In this document: positions 42,068 through 52,700 of the stretch, piece after piece | Numbering within the stretch: the stretch's first letter is position 1 | Layout of the letters: each line of letters opens with the position of its first letter | NCBI GenBank assembly: GCA_018666155.1 | Contig: JABJAH010000037.1 | Location: 1-64,000 of the forward strand | Reading direction: 5' to 3' | Length of the DNA stretch: 64,000 nt | Origin: Rhodospirillaceae bacterium | Lineage (GTDB): Bacteria > Pseudomonadota > Alphaproteobacteria > Rhodospirillales > Rhodospirillaceae | Program-made: the position numbers and the translations under genes | The notes under the pieces: generated by a model | What the model saw: only the letters and a program-made list of their open reading frames with translations | Databases searched by the model: none | Told to the model about the DNA's origin: nothing

Positions 42068-44434
42068 GTGACGATTCTTGCGTCCCCTATCTGGCTTGCT
42101 GTCGCTGGCGCCTTCGTCTTGATCGTTTTGCCGGCCATCGCGGTACTGATCTGGCAGCATCGAGGTTGGCGCACCACGGAGCACCGTCTCCTCAGTACTG
42201 AAGACCGGCTAGCAGCCATGTGGGCCGCCCTGGACGCATCGCCGGACGGCTATTTTGGCTGGCTTGAATCTGAAAATAACTCAGGGCAATGCTCGCGCAG
42301 ACTGGCCGTTTTGCTGGACCTTTACCGAGGCATTGACGCGACTTTCGAGGATGTCGTGGACGGTTTTGACAATGAGTCTGGCGAACGTCTATCTGCGGTC
42401 ATTGAAACGCTACGCCGGGACGGACGTGGCTTCACGATCGAACTCAATCATGCAGCAACTGGGCGACGAATAGAAGGTCGCGGCGTACGCGCAAGCACGG
42501 ATGATGACATTCTTTCTGTCGATATGGTTTGGATGAGCGACGTCACCGAAGGCGTGGCGGCGGTAGACACTCTCACCAAAGAAAACCAGCGGCTCATCGA
42601 GAAAAATGACCGGTTGCAAAGCGCCCTGGATGGACTTGTGTCACCTGTGTGGTTACGAGATGACGACCTATCACTGATCTACTGCAACGCAGCCTATGTT
42701 CGTGCCGTAGATGCTCGCAGTTCAAGCGATGTCACCAGTCGTGGCCGGGAAATCGCTCCACGCGCGGCTGTTCGGGAAGTAAGGGCGTTGGCGGCAGCGG
42801 CACGGGCTTCGGGGATAACCCGGTCCGCACCTTTTCACATGGTCATCGATGGCAGCCGGCGATTGATGGAAGTCACAGAAAACCCAGTCTCCCTTAATCG
42901 CCATGAAGATGACTCAAACAAATCCGAATATGGTGAGGACACGCCCTCCCTTTTTGGGGACGGCAGCGGGTTAATGACGGCAGGTGTTGCCTACGATGTC
43001 ACCCGGCAAGAAGAGTTGGAGACGAGGCTAAGCCGCGAGACCGCCTCCCATGCCGAAGTGTTGGAGAGACTTGGCACAGCAATTGCTGTCTTTGGTGCCG
43101 ATCAACGCCTCGCCTTTCACAACACGGCCTTCACACAGCTCTGGGGATTGGACCGCCGTTGGCTTAGTGACGGCCCGTCCTACGGGGACGTTCTCGAAGC
43201 GTTGCGCGATCAACGGCGCCTGCCGGAAGTGGCTGATTTCCCGGCGTTTAAGGAAAAAGAGCTAGATCGATTTCACTCTCTCATCGATCCACTTGAAGAT
43301 GTCATGCATCTCCCCGATGGCGTGACATTGCGCCGCGTGGTCGCCCCCCATCCTATGGGCGGACTCCTCACAACGTACGAAGATGTTACCGATACGCTCG
43401 CGATGGAGCGCTCCTACAACACGCTAATCGCGGTTCAACGAGAAACTATTGATAACCTTAACGAAGCCATCGCCGTATTTTCTGATGATGGACAGCTGCA
43501 ATTGGCCAATCCAGCATTCTTATCCCTTTGGGATTTGCCGCGCACACTAGTCGGTGAACAGACATCCATAACCGACGTTATGGATAAGACGGCAGACCTT
43601 TTTGCCGATCAGGAATCTTTGACTGGGTACCGAAGCCTGGTGCTCGGCGCGCTCGCCCCGGAATCGGAGCGGCTGACACGCCAAGCTCGGTTTGAACGAC
43701 GTGACGGCATCGTCATTGAGGTGGTGGCCGCGCCTTTGCCTGACGGCGGTGTCCTGTTCTCTTATGATGATGTGTCAGATCCGGCTCGCGTGGAAAGCGC
43801 CCTACGTACGAGAGCCCGCGCGCTATCGGTCAATGAGAAGCTTCGTAGCGCATTCATTGCAGACGCCATGGAGGAGCTACGAACACCCTTGTCAGCGCTA
43901 ATGGACCAAGATCAGGGTGGCGCCTCGCTTACGCCTATTTCCATCGCAGACCTTCTGAAATTGATAGATGACATAGGCGAATTAGCCGCCTTGGACTCAG
44001 ATAAAGAAACTCTAAAACTAGACAGCCTCGACTTGCGGGCAGCAATCGATTCCGTGAAAAGCCTAACGCGCGAAACCTTCAAAGCGCGCGAATGGTCTGT
44101 CGAAACATCCTGCGCTGAGTCTGTGGACTGGATCGTTGGCGACAATCAGCGCATTCGGCAGATGCTTTATCACTTGGTTGTCGGGGCATTGCACGGCGCT
44201 CCATCCGGAAGCAAAGCGTCACTCACGATAGATCGAACCAACGGCCAAGGCGCCACATCCAATCTATCGATTGAAGTCATCGGACCATCCAACCCCAACC
44301 AAGACGAGGAGTTGCGGTGGGCTGGACTGGCGCTTGTTCGTCACGTTGCAGAACTGCATGGTGGGTACACGGACGCAGAAATTCTAGAGGATGGCTCCCG
44401 TCGGGTCGCCTGCACCCTACCGGACGGCACCTAG
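42068..44434 (+). CDS. DivL-like PAS histidine-kinase homologue with degenerate catalytic motifs
   Basis: The 788-residue protein has one N-terminal membrane helix (PIWLAVAGAFVLIVLPAIAVLI), several PAS-type sensor regions (for example LDASPDGYFGWLESENNSGQ, GTAIAVFGADQRLAFHNTAF and EAIAVFSDDGQLQLANPAFL), and a C-terminal kinase-like part. The H-box reads FIADAMEELRTPLSAL, with Glu602 where the phosphoacceptor His should be. In the ATP domain the N-box Asn residues are His/Gly (MLYHLVVGALHGAP), the DxGxG box is missing and the G2 box is reduced to GLALVRHVAELHGG. It therefore looks like a pseudokinase. Position between ahcY and tsaE matches the alphaproteobacterial DivL/PAS-kinase gene. DivL has Tyr at this site and controls CckA–CtrA; a similar role is inference. 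GTG start with AAGAAGG. Confidence 0.82.
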   Translation: MTILASPIWLAVAGAFVLIVLPAIAVLIWQHRGWRTTEHRLLSTEDRLAAMWAALDASPDGYFGWLESENNSGQCSRRLAVLLDLYRGIDATFEDVVDGFDNESGERLSAVIETLRRDGRGFTIELNHAATGRRIEGRGVRASTDDDILSVDMVWMSDVTEGVAAVDTLTKENQRLIEKNDRLQSALDGLVSPVWLRDDDLSLIYCNAAYVRAVDARSSSDVTSRGREIAPRAAVREVRALAAAARASGITRSAPFHMVIDGSRRLMEVTENPVSLNRHEDDSNKSEYGEDTPSLFGDGSGLMTAGVAYDVTRQEELETRLSRETASHAEVLERLGTAIAVFGADQRLAFHNTAFTQLWGLDRRWLSDGPSYGDVLEALRDQRRLPEVADFPAFKEKELDRFHSLIDPLEDVMHLPDGVTLRRVVAPHPMGGLLTTYEDVTDTLAMERSYNTLIAVQRETIDNLNEAIAVFSDDGQLQLANPAFLSLWDLPRTLVGEQTSITDVMDKTADLFADQESLTGYRSLVLGALAPESERLTRQARFERRDGIVIEVVAAPLPDGGVLFSYDDVSDPARVESALRTRARALSVNEKLRSAFIADAMEELRTPLSALMDQDQGGASLTPISIADLLKLIDDIGELAALDSDKETLKLDSLDLRAAIDSVKSLTRETFKAREWSVETSCAESVDWIVGDNQRIRQMLYHLVVGALHGAPSGSKASLTIDRTNGQGATSNLSIEVIGPSNPNQDEELRWAGLALVRHVAELHGGYTDAEILEDGSRRVACTLPDGT

Positions 44435-44510
44435 CCCGTCAGCGTCCGTTGCAGCGAACGGCCCCGATAGGTACAACGGATGAGTTTATTAACTGGAGCT
44501 GCGCCCGTCC

Positions 44511-44984
44511 GTGCCGACCCTTCTTCTAAAAACTGAAAAAGACACATTGGCGCTGGGTAGGGCGTTAGCACGCGTGGCCAATGCGGGCGACGTCATAACG
44601 TTGTCTGGGCCATTGGGCGCTGGAAAAACTGTGCTGGCGCGCGGTTTTATAACCGAGCGGGCTGGCCCAAGTACAGATATCGCAAGCCCGACATTCACCC
44701 TTGCCCATGTCTACGACAGCGTAACACCGCCGATTTGGCATTTTGACTTTTACCGCATCGAAGCACCGCAAGATGTAGAGGAACTAGGATTGGACGACGC
44801 GCTTGCAGGGGGCATCAGCGTGATCGAGTGGCCAGACCGCGCAAAGGCATGGCTACCGTCCGAGCGGCTCGACATTGAGCTGGCGAGTGATGTGGAAACA
44901 AACGCGCGAAGAGCAACGTTATCGGCAAGCCCACAATGGACATCTCGATTAGACACGCTCGTGGCCGAACGAGGCGTCACATGA
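44511..44984 (+). CDS. tsaE: tRNA threonylcarbamoyladenosine biosynthesis ATPase TsaE
   Basis: The 157-residue protein has Walker A SGPLGAGKTVLARGF near residue 32, the family motif SPTFTLAHVY near residue 59, and FDFYRIEAPQDVEELGLDD. It supports TsaB/TsaD in making t6A37 in tRNAs. GTG start at 44511; GGAG lies further upstream than usual. It overlaps amgK by 4 bases. Confidence 0.94.
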   Translation: MPTLLLKTEKDTLALGRALARVANAGDVITLSGPLGAGKTVLARGFITERAGPSTDIASPTFTLAHVYDSVTPPIWHFDFYRIEAPQDVEELGLDDALAGGISVIEWPDRAKAWLPSERLDIELASDVETNARRATLSASPQWTSRLDTLVAERGVT

Positions 44985-45985
44985 CCGCTGACCGCAATCA
45001 AGCGATCAATGGCTTCCTTGCGGCAAACGGCTGGAGTAATGCCGAACGGGAATCCTTAGCAGGCGATGCCTCGTTTCGGCGTTACGAACGGGTAGTCAGA
45101 AACACTGGTGAGAATGTCGTCCTTATGGATGCGCCTCCGCCCCAGGAAGATGTGCGGCCTTTTGTGACCATCGCCCGCCACCTCACAAAACTTGGCCTGT
45201 CAGCGCCGCGCATTCTCGCCGCCGATGAAGACCAAGGGTTCTTATTGCTGGAAGATCTCGGCGACGGCACATACACGCACCTTCTTGCCGCCGGTCATGA
45301 TGAAGAAGCCCTTTACGCTCTCGCGACAGATGCGCTCATTCACTTACACAAAACCCCGGAGGCGGACGCCATACCGAAAGGCGTGATGGATTATGATGAG
45401 GGCCGTCTCTTAGAAGAAGTCGACAGACTAAATGTCTGGTACTTGCCTATGGTCGACGCAGCACCACTCGCGGTCGATGCGAGAGAGACTTACCTTGATC
45501 TGTGGCGCAATATCCTTCCCGCGGCATGGCAAACGCCGTCGTCCTTGATTCTGTTTGACTACCACGTCGACAACCTACTTCTGCTTGCTGACCGAACTGG
45601 AGTCGCCGCCTGTGGTCTGCTTGATTTTCAAGATGCTGTGCATGGCCCGGTGACGTACGATCTCATGTCTCTATTGGAAGATGCCCGGCGAGACATCAAT
45701 CCAGTCTTGGTCGCAAACATGAAGGCGCGCTATCGCACCGCTTTTCCATCGATCACAGATAGCGACTTTGAGACGTCTTGGGCAGTGATGGCCGCACAAC
45801 GCCATATTCGTGTGCTCGGTACCTTTGCCCGCCTTAAAGTTCGCGACAGAAAACCCCATTACCTCGAACACATGCCTCGGCTCTGGCGATATATGGAGTC
45901 CTGCCTAACTCACCCGGTGCTGGCACCCCTGAAAGAATGGTTAGACACTCATGTCCCAGCCGATCTCCGGGTTATCTCCGAATGA
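44981..45985 (+). CDS. amgK: N-acetylmuramate/N-acetylglucosamine kinase (AmgK)
   Basis: The 334-residue protein has an aminoglycoside-phosphotransferase fold: the ATP-binding strand AGDASFRRYERVV, the catalytic FDYHVDNLLLL and the metal-binding GLLDFQDAVHGPVTYDLMSLL. Together with the MurU-like gene directly downstream this identifies AmgK, which phosphorylates recycled cell-wall amino sugars at C1. ATG 44981 overlaps the tsaE stop (ATGA). The tsaE–amgK–murU–addB–addA order is common in Alphaproteobacteria. Confidence 0.9.
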   Translation: MTADRNQAINGFLAANGWSNAERESLAGDASFRRYERVVRNTGENVVLMDAPPPQEDVRPFVTIARHLTKLGLSAPRILAADEDQGFLLLEDLGDGTYTHLLAAGHDEEALYALATDALIHLHKTPEADAIPKGVMDYDEGRLLEEVDRLNVWYLPMVDAAPLAVDARETYLDLWRNILPAAWQTPSSLILFDYHVDNLLLLADRTGVAACGLLDFQDAVHGPVTYDLMSLLEDARRDINPVLVANMKARYRTAFPSITDSDFETSWAVMAAQRHIRVLGTFARLKVRDRKPHYLEHMPRLWRYMESCLTHPVLAPLKEWLDTHVPADLRVISE

Positions 45986-46707
45986 GTGTTCATATCAAAA
46001 CAGCGATGATTCTGGCCGCCGGACTTGGCACTCGGATGCGGCCTCTAACGGACACGCGGCCAAAGCCTATGGTCGAGGTTGGTGGCAAAGCTTTAATCGA
46101 TTGGGTGCTGGATGACCTTGCCAGCGCGGGCGTCACAGATGCTGTCGTGAATGTGCACTACAAAGCCGATCTCATGCGCGATCACCTGGCCGGACGAAGC
46201 CACCCCACCATCATCCTGTCCGACGAAACAGCGCTGCTACTCGACACGGGCGGTGGCGTGGCCGCGGCACTGCCGTTGCTTGATGACGAAGTGTTTCTCG
46301 TCACCAACAGTGACGCGCTATGGCGCGGCGGTCTAGGCACAGCACTAGAGGCGTTAAAACATGCCTGGTCCGACGACATCGACGCCCTTCTACTGCTCGC
46401 CGATATGAACCGGGCCTTTGGCTTCGATGGCCCCGGCGACTTCTCTCTTGGTGAGGATGGGATCCCGGTACGCCGCAGTAACCAGCCGTCGGCGCCAATG
46501 GCCTATGCGGGCACTCAGCTGGTCCATCGCCGGTTATTCGATAACCACCCTAGCGGAGCTTTTTCGTTCAACACTCTGTGGGACTCCACGAATAAAGGGC
46601 GCCGTCTTAAAGCAATCCTTCATGACGATGATTGGTACCATGTCGGCACGCCAGAAGCGGTTGACCCAACCGGACGCGCGCTAACCCTAGGCAAAGAGTC
46701 ATCGTGA
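45982..46707 (+). CDS. murU: N-acetylmuramate-1-phosphate uridylyltransferase (MurU-like)
   Basis: The 241-residue nucleotidyltransferase has MILAAGLGTRMRPLTDTRPKPMVEVGGKALIDWVL at its start (pyrophosphorylase signature), then GGGVAAALPLLDDEVFLVTNSDALW with the metal-binding Asp, and DDDWYHVGTPE near the end. Next to amgK it is best read as MurU, giving UDP-MurNAc and bypassing the fosfomycin-sensitive step. Mannose-1-phosphate guanylyltransferase is a common alternative label. It overlaps amgK by 4 bases. Confidence 0.87.
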   Translation: MSVHIKTAMILAAGLGTRMRPLTDTRPKPMVEVGGKALIDWVLDDLASAGVTDAVVNVHYKADLMRDHLAGRSHPTIILSDETALLLDTGGGVAAALPLLDDEVFLVTNSDALWRGGLGTALEALKHAWSDDIDALLLLADMNRAFGFDGPGDFSLGEDGIPVRRSNQPSAPMAYAGTQLVHRRLFDNHPSGAFSFNTLWDSTNKGRRLKAILHDDDWYHVGTPEAVDPTGRALTLGKESS

Positions 46708-49703
46708 CCGAGCCAACCCGCGGATGGCTATCTGCAGCAACACAAGCTGGAAACCGTTTGTGGTCGATCCCGCCTGCTCTGGGGTTCGTTGATGCACTAG
46801 CCGACGGTCTACTCGCCGAGACGGGAGGTGACCCCTTAGCCCTCGCGGAGATCACAGTGCTAGTCCCGACGCGCCGGTCTGGTCGGTCACTGCGAGAAGC
46901 TTTCTTGCGTCGTGCCGAAGGCAAACCATTACTCTTGCCTCGACTAATGCCCCTCCAAGACATCGACGAAGACGAAGCCCTGCTCGCCGGCTTCGGTGCC
47001 AATGACGCAGCCCCTCTCGATATCGCCCCGCCGATTGCTCCGTTGTCGCGTCAAGTTTTACTGACTCGTCTTATCCTCAGCCAAGCGGACTCCAGCGAGC
47101 AGAGACAGAGTCCGAAACAGGCGGCTCGCCTCGCCGAAGAACTCGCCCGTTTGCTCGACCAGGTTCAAACGGAACGCTTGAGTTTCGAAAATTTAGCGAC
47201 GTTGGTTCCTGATACCTTGGCGGAACATTGGCAGGTCACCCTCACCTTTCTGCAGCTTGTGACCCAACATTGGCCGGCCATACTAGACGAGCGCGGCAAT
47301 GTCGACCCAGCCGAGCACCGCAATCAGGTGTTCGCTGCTCAGGCGCAGGCATGGCAACAGGCACCGCCGCACGGACTGATTGTTGCTGCGGGGTCGACCG
47401 GCACCATTCCGGCCACACGAGATCTGCTCTCAGTTATCGCAGCCCTCCCCAACGGGTGCCTGGTTCTGCCTGGATTGGATCAAGGCCTCGATGACGAGGC
47501 TTGGGCGGTACTCGAGGAGAGCCACCCGCAATACACATTAAAAGCGTTGCTCGATCATTTTGAAACCACCCGCGATGCAGTCTCGGTTTGGCCAGGAGAG
47601 ACATTGACAGACAATGCGCTACAGCGTCAGCGGCTAATCAGCGAAATCATGCGTCCGGCCGAAACCAGTGAGCGGTGGCAAACGCTTGACGGTCTTACAC
47701 AATCGGCGGTCGACGGTATTCAACGGATCGAAGCGCCGACACCGCGTGAGGAAGCGGCCGCAATCGCGCTCGTCTTGCGTTGGGTGGTTGAAGAAGATGG
47801 CCGTACGGGCGCTTTAGTCACGCCAGACCGTGCTCTCGCCCGCCGCGTGTCAGCAGAATTAGAGCGCTGGGACCTGACCGTCGACGACTCAGCCGGCCAG
47901 CCCCTGACGGAAACCCCGCCAGGTGTGTTCCTGCGTTTGACCGCAGCAATGGTCATCGAACAATCGGCACCCATCCCACTATTAGCAACATTGAAACACC
48001 CGCTTGCGGCGGGCGGAATGGGCCCACCGGTGTTCAGGGACATGGTCCGTGAATTGGAGATCGCCATTTTGAGAGGCCCGCGCCCACCAGCCGGCATTTC
48101 AGGTCTGCGCAACGCATTGGCGGGCGATGAAGATCACGCTACAGAACTAGATAACTGGTTAGCCACGTTGGCAGGCGGCATGACCGCGTTTGAAAACATC
48201 ATGGCCGGCGGCGCAACATCATTGAGTGCTTTACTGCGAGCCCATGTGGAATGGGCCGAGACGCTGGCAACGACTGATGACACGGCGGGGCCATTGCGGC
48301 TCTGGGCTGGGCCAGCGGGCGAAGCCCTTGCCCGCTTTATTGCCGAACTCGACGAAGCAGCACGAGATCTTGGTGACATTCATCCGACGGCTTACCCGGG
48401 TCTCCTAGAAGCACTGCTGTCAGGTCAAGTCGTGCGCCCACCTTTTGGCACTCACCCGCGGCTTAGCATTCTCGGGCCGCTGGAAGCCCGCCTCCTCAGA
48501 CCAGACGTATTGGTCCTTGCGGGTCTCAATGAAGGCACATGGCCCGCTGATGCAAACACCGATCCATGGATGAGCCGGCCGATGCGCAAGGATTTTGGCT
48601 TGCCGCAGCCGGAGCGGCGCATCGGACAAGCGGCGCACGATATCGCGCAGGGACTCGGTGCCCCCGATGTGATTCTGACACGATCTTTAAAAGTGGATGG
48701 CACACCAACCGTCGCCTCACGCTGGTGGCGTCGATTTGATCAAGTGCTGGAAGCCGCCAAAATCGAAGCCCTTAGTGAAACCGGACGCTATGCCTGGCTA
48801 CCGTGGGCAGCGGCACTAACCCGACCCGAGACAATTAAGGCGTGGCCCGCTCCAGCACCAATCCCGCCTGTCGCGGCCCGGCCACGGCGATTGCGCGTCA
48901 CTGAAATTGAAACCTGGATGCGTGATCCATACGAAATCTATGCCCGGCACGTTCTAAAATTAAGAGCGTTTGATCCGATCGACGCGGACGCGGGTAGTGC
49001 GGACTACGGCACCATCGTGCACAGCATTCTGCAGGACTTCGTTCGCGCTTATCCCGACAACCTACCGAAAGACATTGAAAAAACGCTGCGAGAGTTAGCC
49101 GCCACGACGTTCAGCCGCGCCGACCTCGCCCCCGGTGTTTTGGCATTCTGGGCCCCTCGGTTTGAACGCATCTCCACTTGGTTCGCTCTACAGGAACGCG
49201 ATGGGCGCGATGAGATTCAAAAGGCGCATGCCGAGGTCAGCGGCTCGATCACACTCACTGGGCCTGCGGGACCTTTCGAAATTTCGGCGAGGGCTGACCG
49301 CATCGATGAACTGAAGGATGGCTCCTTGGCCATCATCGACTACAAAACCGGTGCCGTACCGTCGACCAAAGAGGTCGCTGCCGGATTTGCCCCTCAGCTG
49401 CCTTTAGAGGCCGTCATCGCGGCCGACGGAGGGTTCAGCGGCATACCCGCCAAAGCGGTTTCGGACCTCGCCTATTGGCGCCTCACAGGCCGCGGCAACG
49501 GTGGTGAAGTTCGGTCTGCCGGCGACAGTGCCGATGATCTACGCGCCGAAGCATTGGCGGGGCTGTCCACGCTGATCACCATTTTCGACGATCCGGCGAC
49601 TCCCTATGCCGCCAGACCTCATCCGGATATGGCACCACGCTACGGCGACACGCAGCATCTTGCGCGGGTCAAAGAATGGTCCGCGGCGGAGGGCGGAGAG
49701 TGA
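46704..49703 (+). CDS. addB: Double-strand break repair protein AddB
   Basis: The 999-residue protein has an inactive helicase-like body (ITVLVPTRRSGRSLREAFLRR at the start, VLAGLNEGTWPADANTDPWMSRPMRKDFGLP in the middle) and a C-terminal PD-(D/E)xK nuclease with DYGTIVHSILQDF and LAIIDYKTG. It forms the AddAB helicase-nuclease with the next gene to process DNA ends for RecA. GTG start overlapping murU by 4 bases. Length and order are usual for Alphaproteobacteria. Confidence 0.94.
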   Translation: MTEPTRGWLSAATQAGNRLWSIPPALGFVDALADGLLAETGGDPLALAEITVLVPTRRSGRSLREAFLRRAEGKPLLLPRLMPLQDIDEDEALLAGFGANDAAPLDIAPPIAPLSRQVLLTRLILSQADSSEQRQSPKQAARLAEELARLLDQVQTERLSFENLATLVPDTLAEHWQVTLTFLQLVTQHWPAILDERGNVDPAEHRNQVFAAQAQAWQQAPPHGLIVAAGSTGTIPATRDLLSVIAALPNGCLVLPGLDQGLDDEAWAVLEESHPQYTLKALLDHFETTRDAVSVWPGETLTDNALQRQRLISEIMRPAETSERWQTLDGLTQSAVDGIQRIEAPTPREEAAAIALVLRWVVEEDGRTGALVTPDRALARRVSAELERWDLTVDDSAGQPLTETPPGVFLRLTAAMVIEQSAPIPLLATLKHPLAAGGMGPPVFRDMVRELEIAILRGPRPPAGISGLRNALAGDEDHATELDNWLATLAGGMTAFENIMAGGATSLSALLRAHVEWAETLATTDDTAGPLRLWAGPAGEALARFIAELDEAARDLGDIHPTAYPGLLEALLSGQVVRPPFGTHPRLSILGPLEARLLRPDVLVLAGLNEGTWPADANTDPWMSRPMRKDFGLPQPERRIGQAAHDIAQGLGAPDVILTRSLKVDGTPTVASRWWRRFDQVLEAAKIEALSETGRYAWLPWAAALTRPETIKAWPAPAPIPPVAARPRRLRVTEIETWMRDPYEIYARHVLKLRAFDPIDADAGSADYGTIVHSILQDFVRAYPDNLPKDIEKTLRELAATTFSRADLAPGVLAFWAPRFERISTWFALQERDGRDEIQKAHAEVSGSITLTGPAGPFEISARADRIDELKDGSLAIIDYKTGAVPSTKEVAAGFAPQLPLEAVIAADGGFSGIPAKAVSDLAYWRLTGRGNGGEVRSAGDSADDLRAEALAGLSTLITIFDDPATPYAARPHPDMAPRYGDTQHLARVKEWSAAEGGE

Positions 49704-52700
49704 TGAACGATCTCTCGCCCGTTGCCATTGCAACTCGGCAACAACGCCGTGCAGCTGATCCCAAATCGTCGGTCTGGGTATCTGCATCGGCAGGGACCGG
49801 TAAAACCAAAGTTCTGACAGACCGTGTTCTAGCCTTGATGCTATCTGGGACAGCGCCGCATCGCATTCTTTGTCTCACCTTTACCAAAGCGGCGGCGGCG
49901 GAAATGGCGAACCGTATTGCCAAGACCTTGAGCGCTTGGGTGATCGCACCGGAGGAAGACCTCACGTCCGAGGTGTCACGCCTTTTAGGCCATGACCCGA
50001 GCGAGAAAGATCTGACCATCGCCCGGCGGCTGTTCGCTCGCGTGCTTGAAACACCTGGTGGGATGAAAATTGAAACCATCCACGCCTTTTGTCAGTCGGT
50101 GCTACGACGGTTTCCACTGGAGGCTGGGCTGGCCCCCCATTTCGATTTGCTGACGGACCAGGATGCTCTCGATCTAATAGAAACGGCGCGCGAAACGGTC
50201 ATCACGCACGCTCACCATGGCGATGATGACGCCCTGGCCGACGCCCTGGCCGTGATCGTTAGCCGGGTGCATGAATTGCGATTCCCCGATCTGATGGCGT
50301 CTGTTTCTTTTGCTCGCGACAAAATTGCTCGTGTCCTCAACGCCCACGGTGGAGTCAAAGAGGCGACTGTCGCCCTGAGACACAAACTCGGCCTTACTGC
50401 CGATGAAACTCCAGACACCGTGCGTAAGAACGCATGCAATGAAGCAGCCTTCGACAGCGCGGCCCTCAGAGAGGCTGTCGCCGCCCTCGGCAGCGGCACC
50501 AAAACCGACCAGGCGCGCTCGGCAGCCATCGCAGGATGGCTGGAAAGTGATGTTGAAGAACGCTCAAACGTCTTTGCTAATTACACTCTTGCGTATCTGA
50601 CCGCCGCAGGAACCATTCGAGCGAAACTCGCCACTAAGACCGTGGCCGAAGCCAACCCGGCGGCAGTCGATACGCTCAACACCGAAGCCGCCAGACTTCT
50701 AGACATTCTCGACAAACTCCGCGCCGCAGAAGTAGCGGTGGCGACAGACGCTCTGCTAACTTTGGGGCAAGCCTTTCTCGCCGAGTACCAAGTCCGCAAA
50801 GCGGCGCATGCCCGGCTCGACTATGACGACCTCATCCACAGCACCCGGACTTTGCTACAAAGCCCCGGTATCGCAGCGTGGGTCCTGTTTAAACTGGACG
50901 GCGGCCTCGACCATCTTCTAATCGACGAAGCCCAGGACACCAGCCCTGACCAGTGGGCCGTGGTGCAAGCGCTGACAGATGAATTCTTTGCCGGTGAAGG
51001 ACGGCATGAAACACAGTCGGACTCAGTCCGCACGGTGTTTGCGGTCGGCGATCGCAAGCAATCCATATACAGCTTCCAGGGTGCAGACCCGGACGGCTTT
51101 GATCGGATGCAACAATTCTTTACAGACCGCACAACCCAAGCCGGCCAGACCTGGGCAGACGTCGATCTTGGTGTCTCTTTTCGATCCACGACGGCGGTTC
51201 TGCGTGCCGTTGATGCCGTCTTCGCGCAAACAGAAGCTAGCGACGGGGTGACTCTTCCTGATGAGGCGCTGGCGCATCTAGCCGCCCGCGAAGGGCAAGC
51301 GGGCAGTGTTGAGCTTTGGCCCCCCATTGATCCAGAAATTGCCGACGACCCGACGCCGTGGAAGCCACCGGTCGAGCGGTTGAGCGGTGAATCGGCCCAG
51401 ACCCGCCTCGCCCGTCTGATTGCAAAACGAATTGCCGCAATGTGCACCAATGGAGAACGGCTAGACTCTCAGGCGCGGCCAATTCATGCCGGCGATATTC
51501 TAGTGCTCGTCCGTCGCCGAACTGGTTTTGTTGATGACCTCGTTCGGGCCCTGAAAGATCTCGATATCCCCGTTGCCGGTGTTGATCGCATGGTCCTCAT
51601 CGAGCAAATGGCGGTGATGGACTTAGTCGCGCTAGGCCGGTTTCTGCTTTTACCCCAAGACGATTTGACCTTAGCCACAGTGCTCAAGAGCCCGTTGATC
51701 GGGATCACCGAAGATCAGCTATTCGAATTGGCCCACGCTCGTGGTAAAAAAACGCTATGGACCGCGTTGACCGAACACGCGGGGGCAGACTCTGCATTCG
51801 GCGACGCTCATCACACTCTCAACGAAATCCTTTCCAAGACGGATTTTCTCGGCCCCTTCGCGCTCTACGCCCATGTGCTGACGGCCCACGATGGCCGCCG
51901 CAAGTTGCTCAGTCGTTTGGGCATGGACGCGGACGACCCTATCGACGAGTTTCTCGGCCAGGCTCTGGAGTACGAGAGGCGGCATACACCGAGCCTCGAA
52001 GGCTTCCTCCATTGGCTCGAACACGGCCGCTTAGAGGTCAAACGCGACCTAGAGCAAGCCAATAGAGATTCGGTGCGCATCATGACCGTCCATGGCGCGA
52101 AGGGCTTACAAGCGCCAATCGTCTTCTTGCCTGATACGCTTCAAGTTCCAACCCACGGCGAACAGCTTTTGTGGACGACGGATGACAGCGGCTCACCTCT
52201 TATGTTGTGGGCCCCGAGCGCTGCGGATCGAGACACCATCACGGCAACATCCAAAGCCGCCGCGGATGCCGCCCGTGATAGAGAGTACCGTCGTCTGCTA
52301 TACGTAGCGATGACTCGAGCGGAGGACCGGTTGTACGTGTGCGGTTGGAATACAGCCAAAACCGCGCCGCAGACCTGCTGGTACAACCTTATACAGTCAG
52401 CGCTCGAGCCAATCACAGATACTTTAACGGATTCCTTTTTGGCGCAATCAGGCTTAGGGGACGGAACCGTGATGCGGCTTTCTGAAGATCAAACAGCCAC
52501 ACCGGAAAGCGCCTTTGCTCCCGAAGACTCAATTCCCGATATTCCGGCAACATTACCTTGGGCAAGACAGCCAGCGGCGGTTGAACCGGCGCCGCCAAAA
52601 CCATTGGCGCCATCTCGACCCACCACAGAAGATCCGCCGGTTGCCGCGCCTCTCGGGCAAACACAAACCACCCGATTCCAACGTGGGTTATTGATTCACC

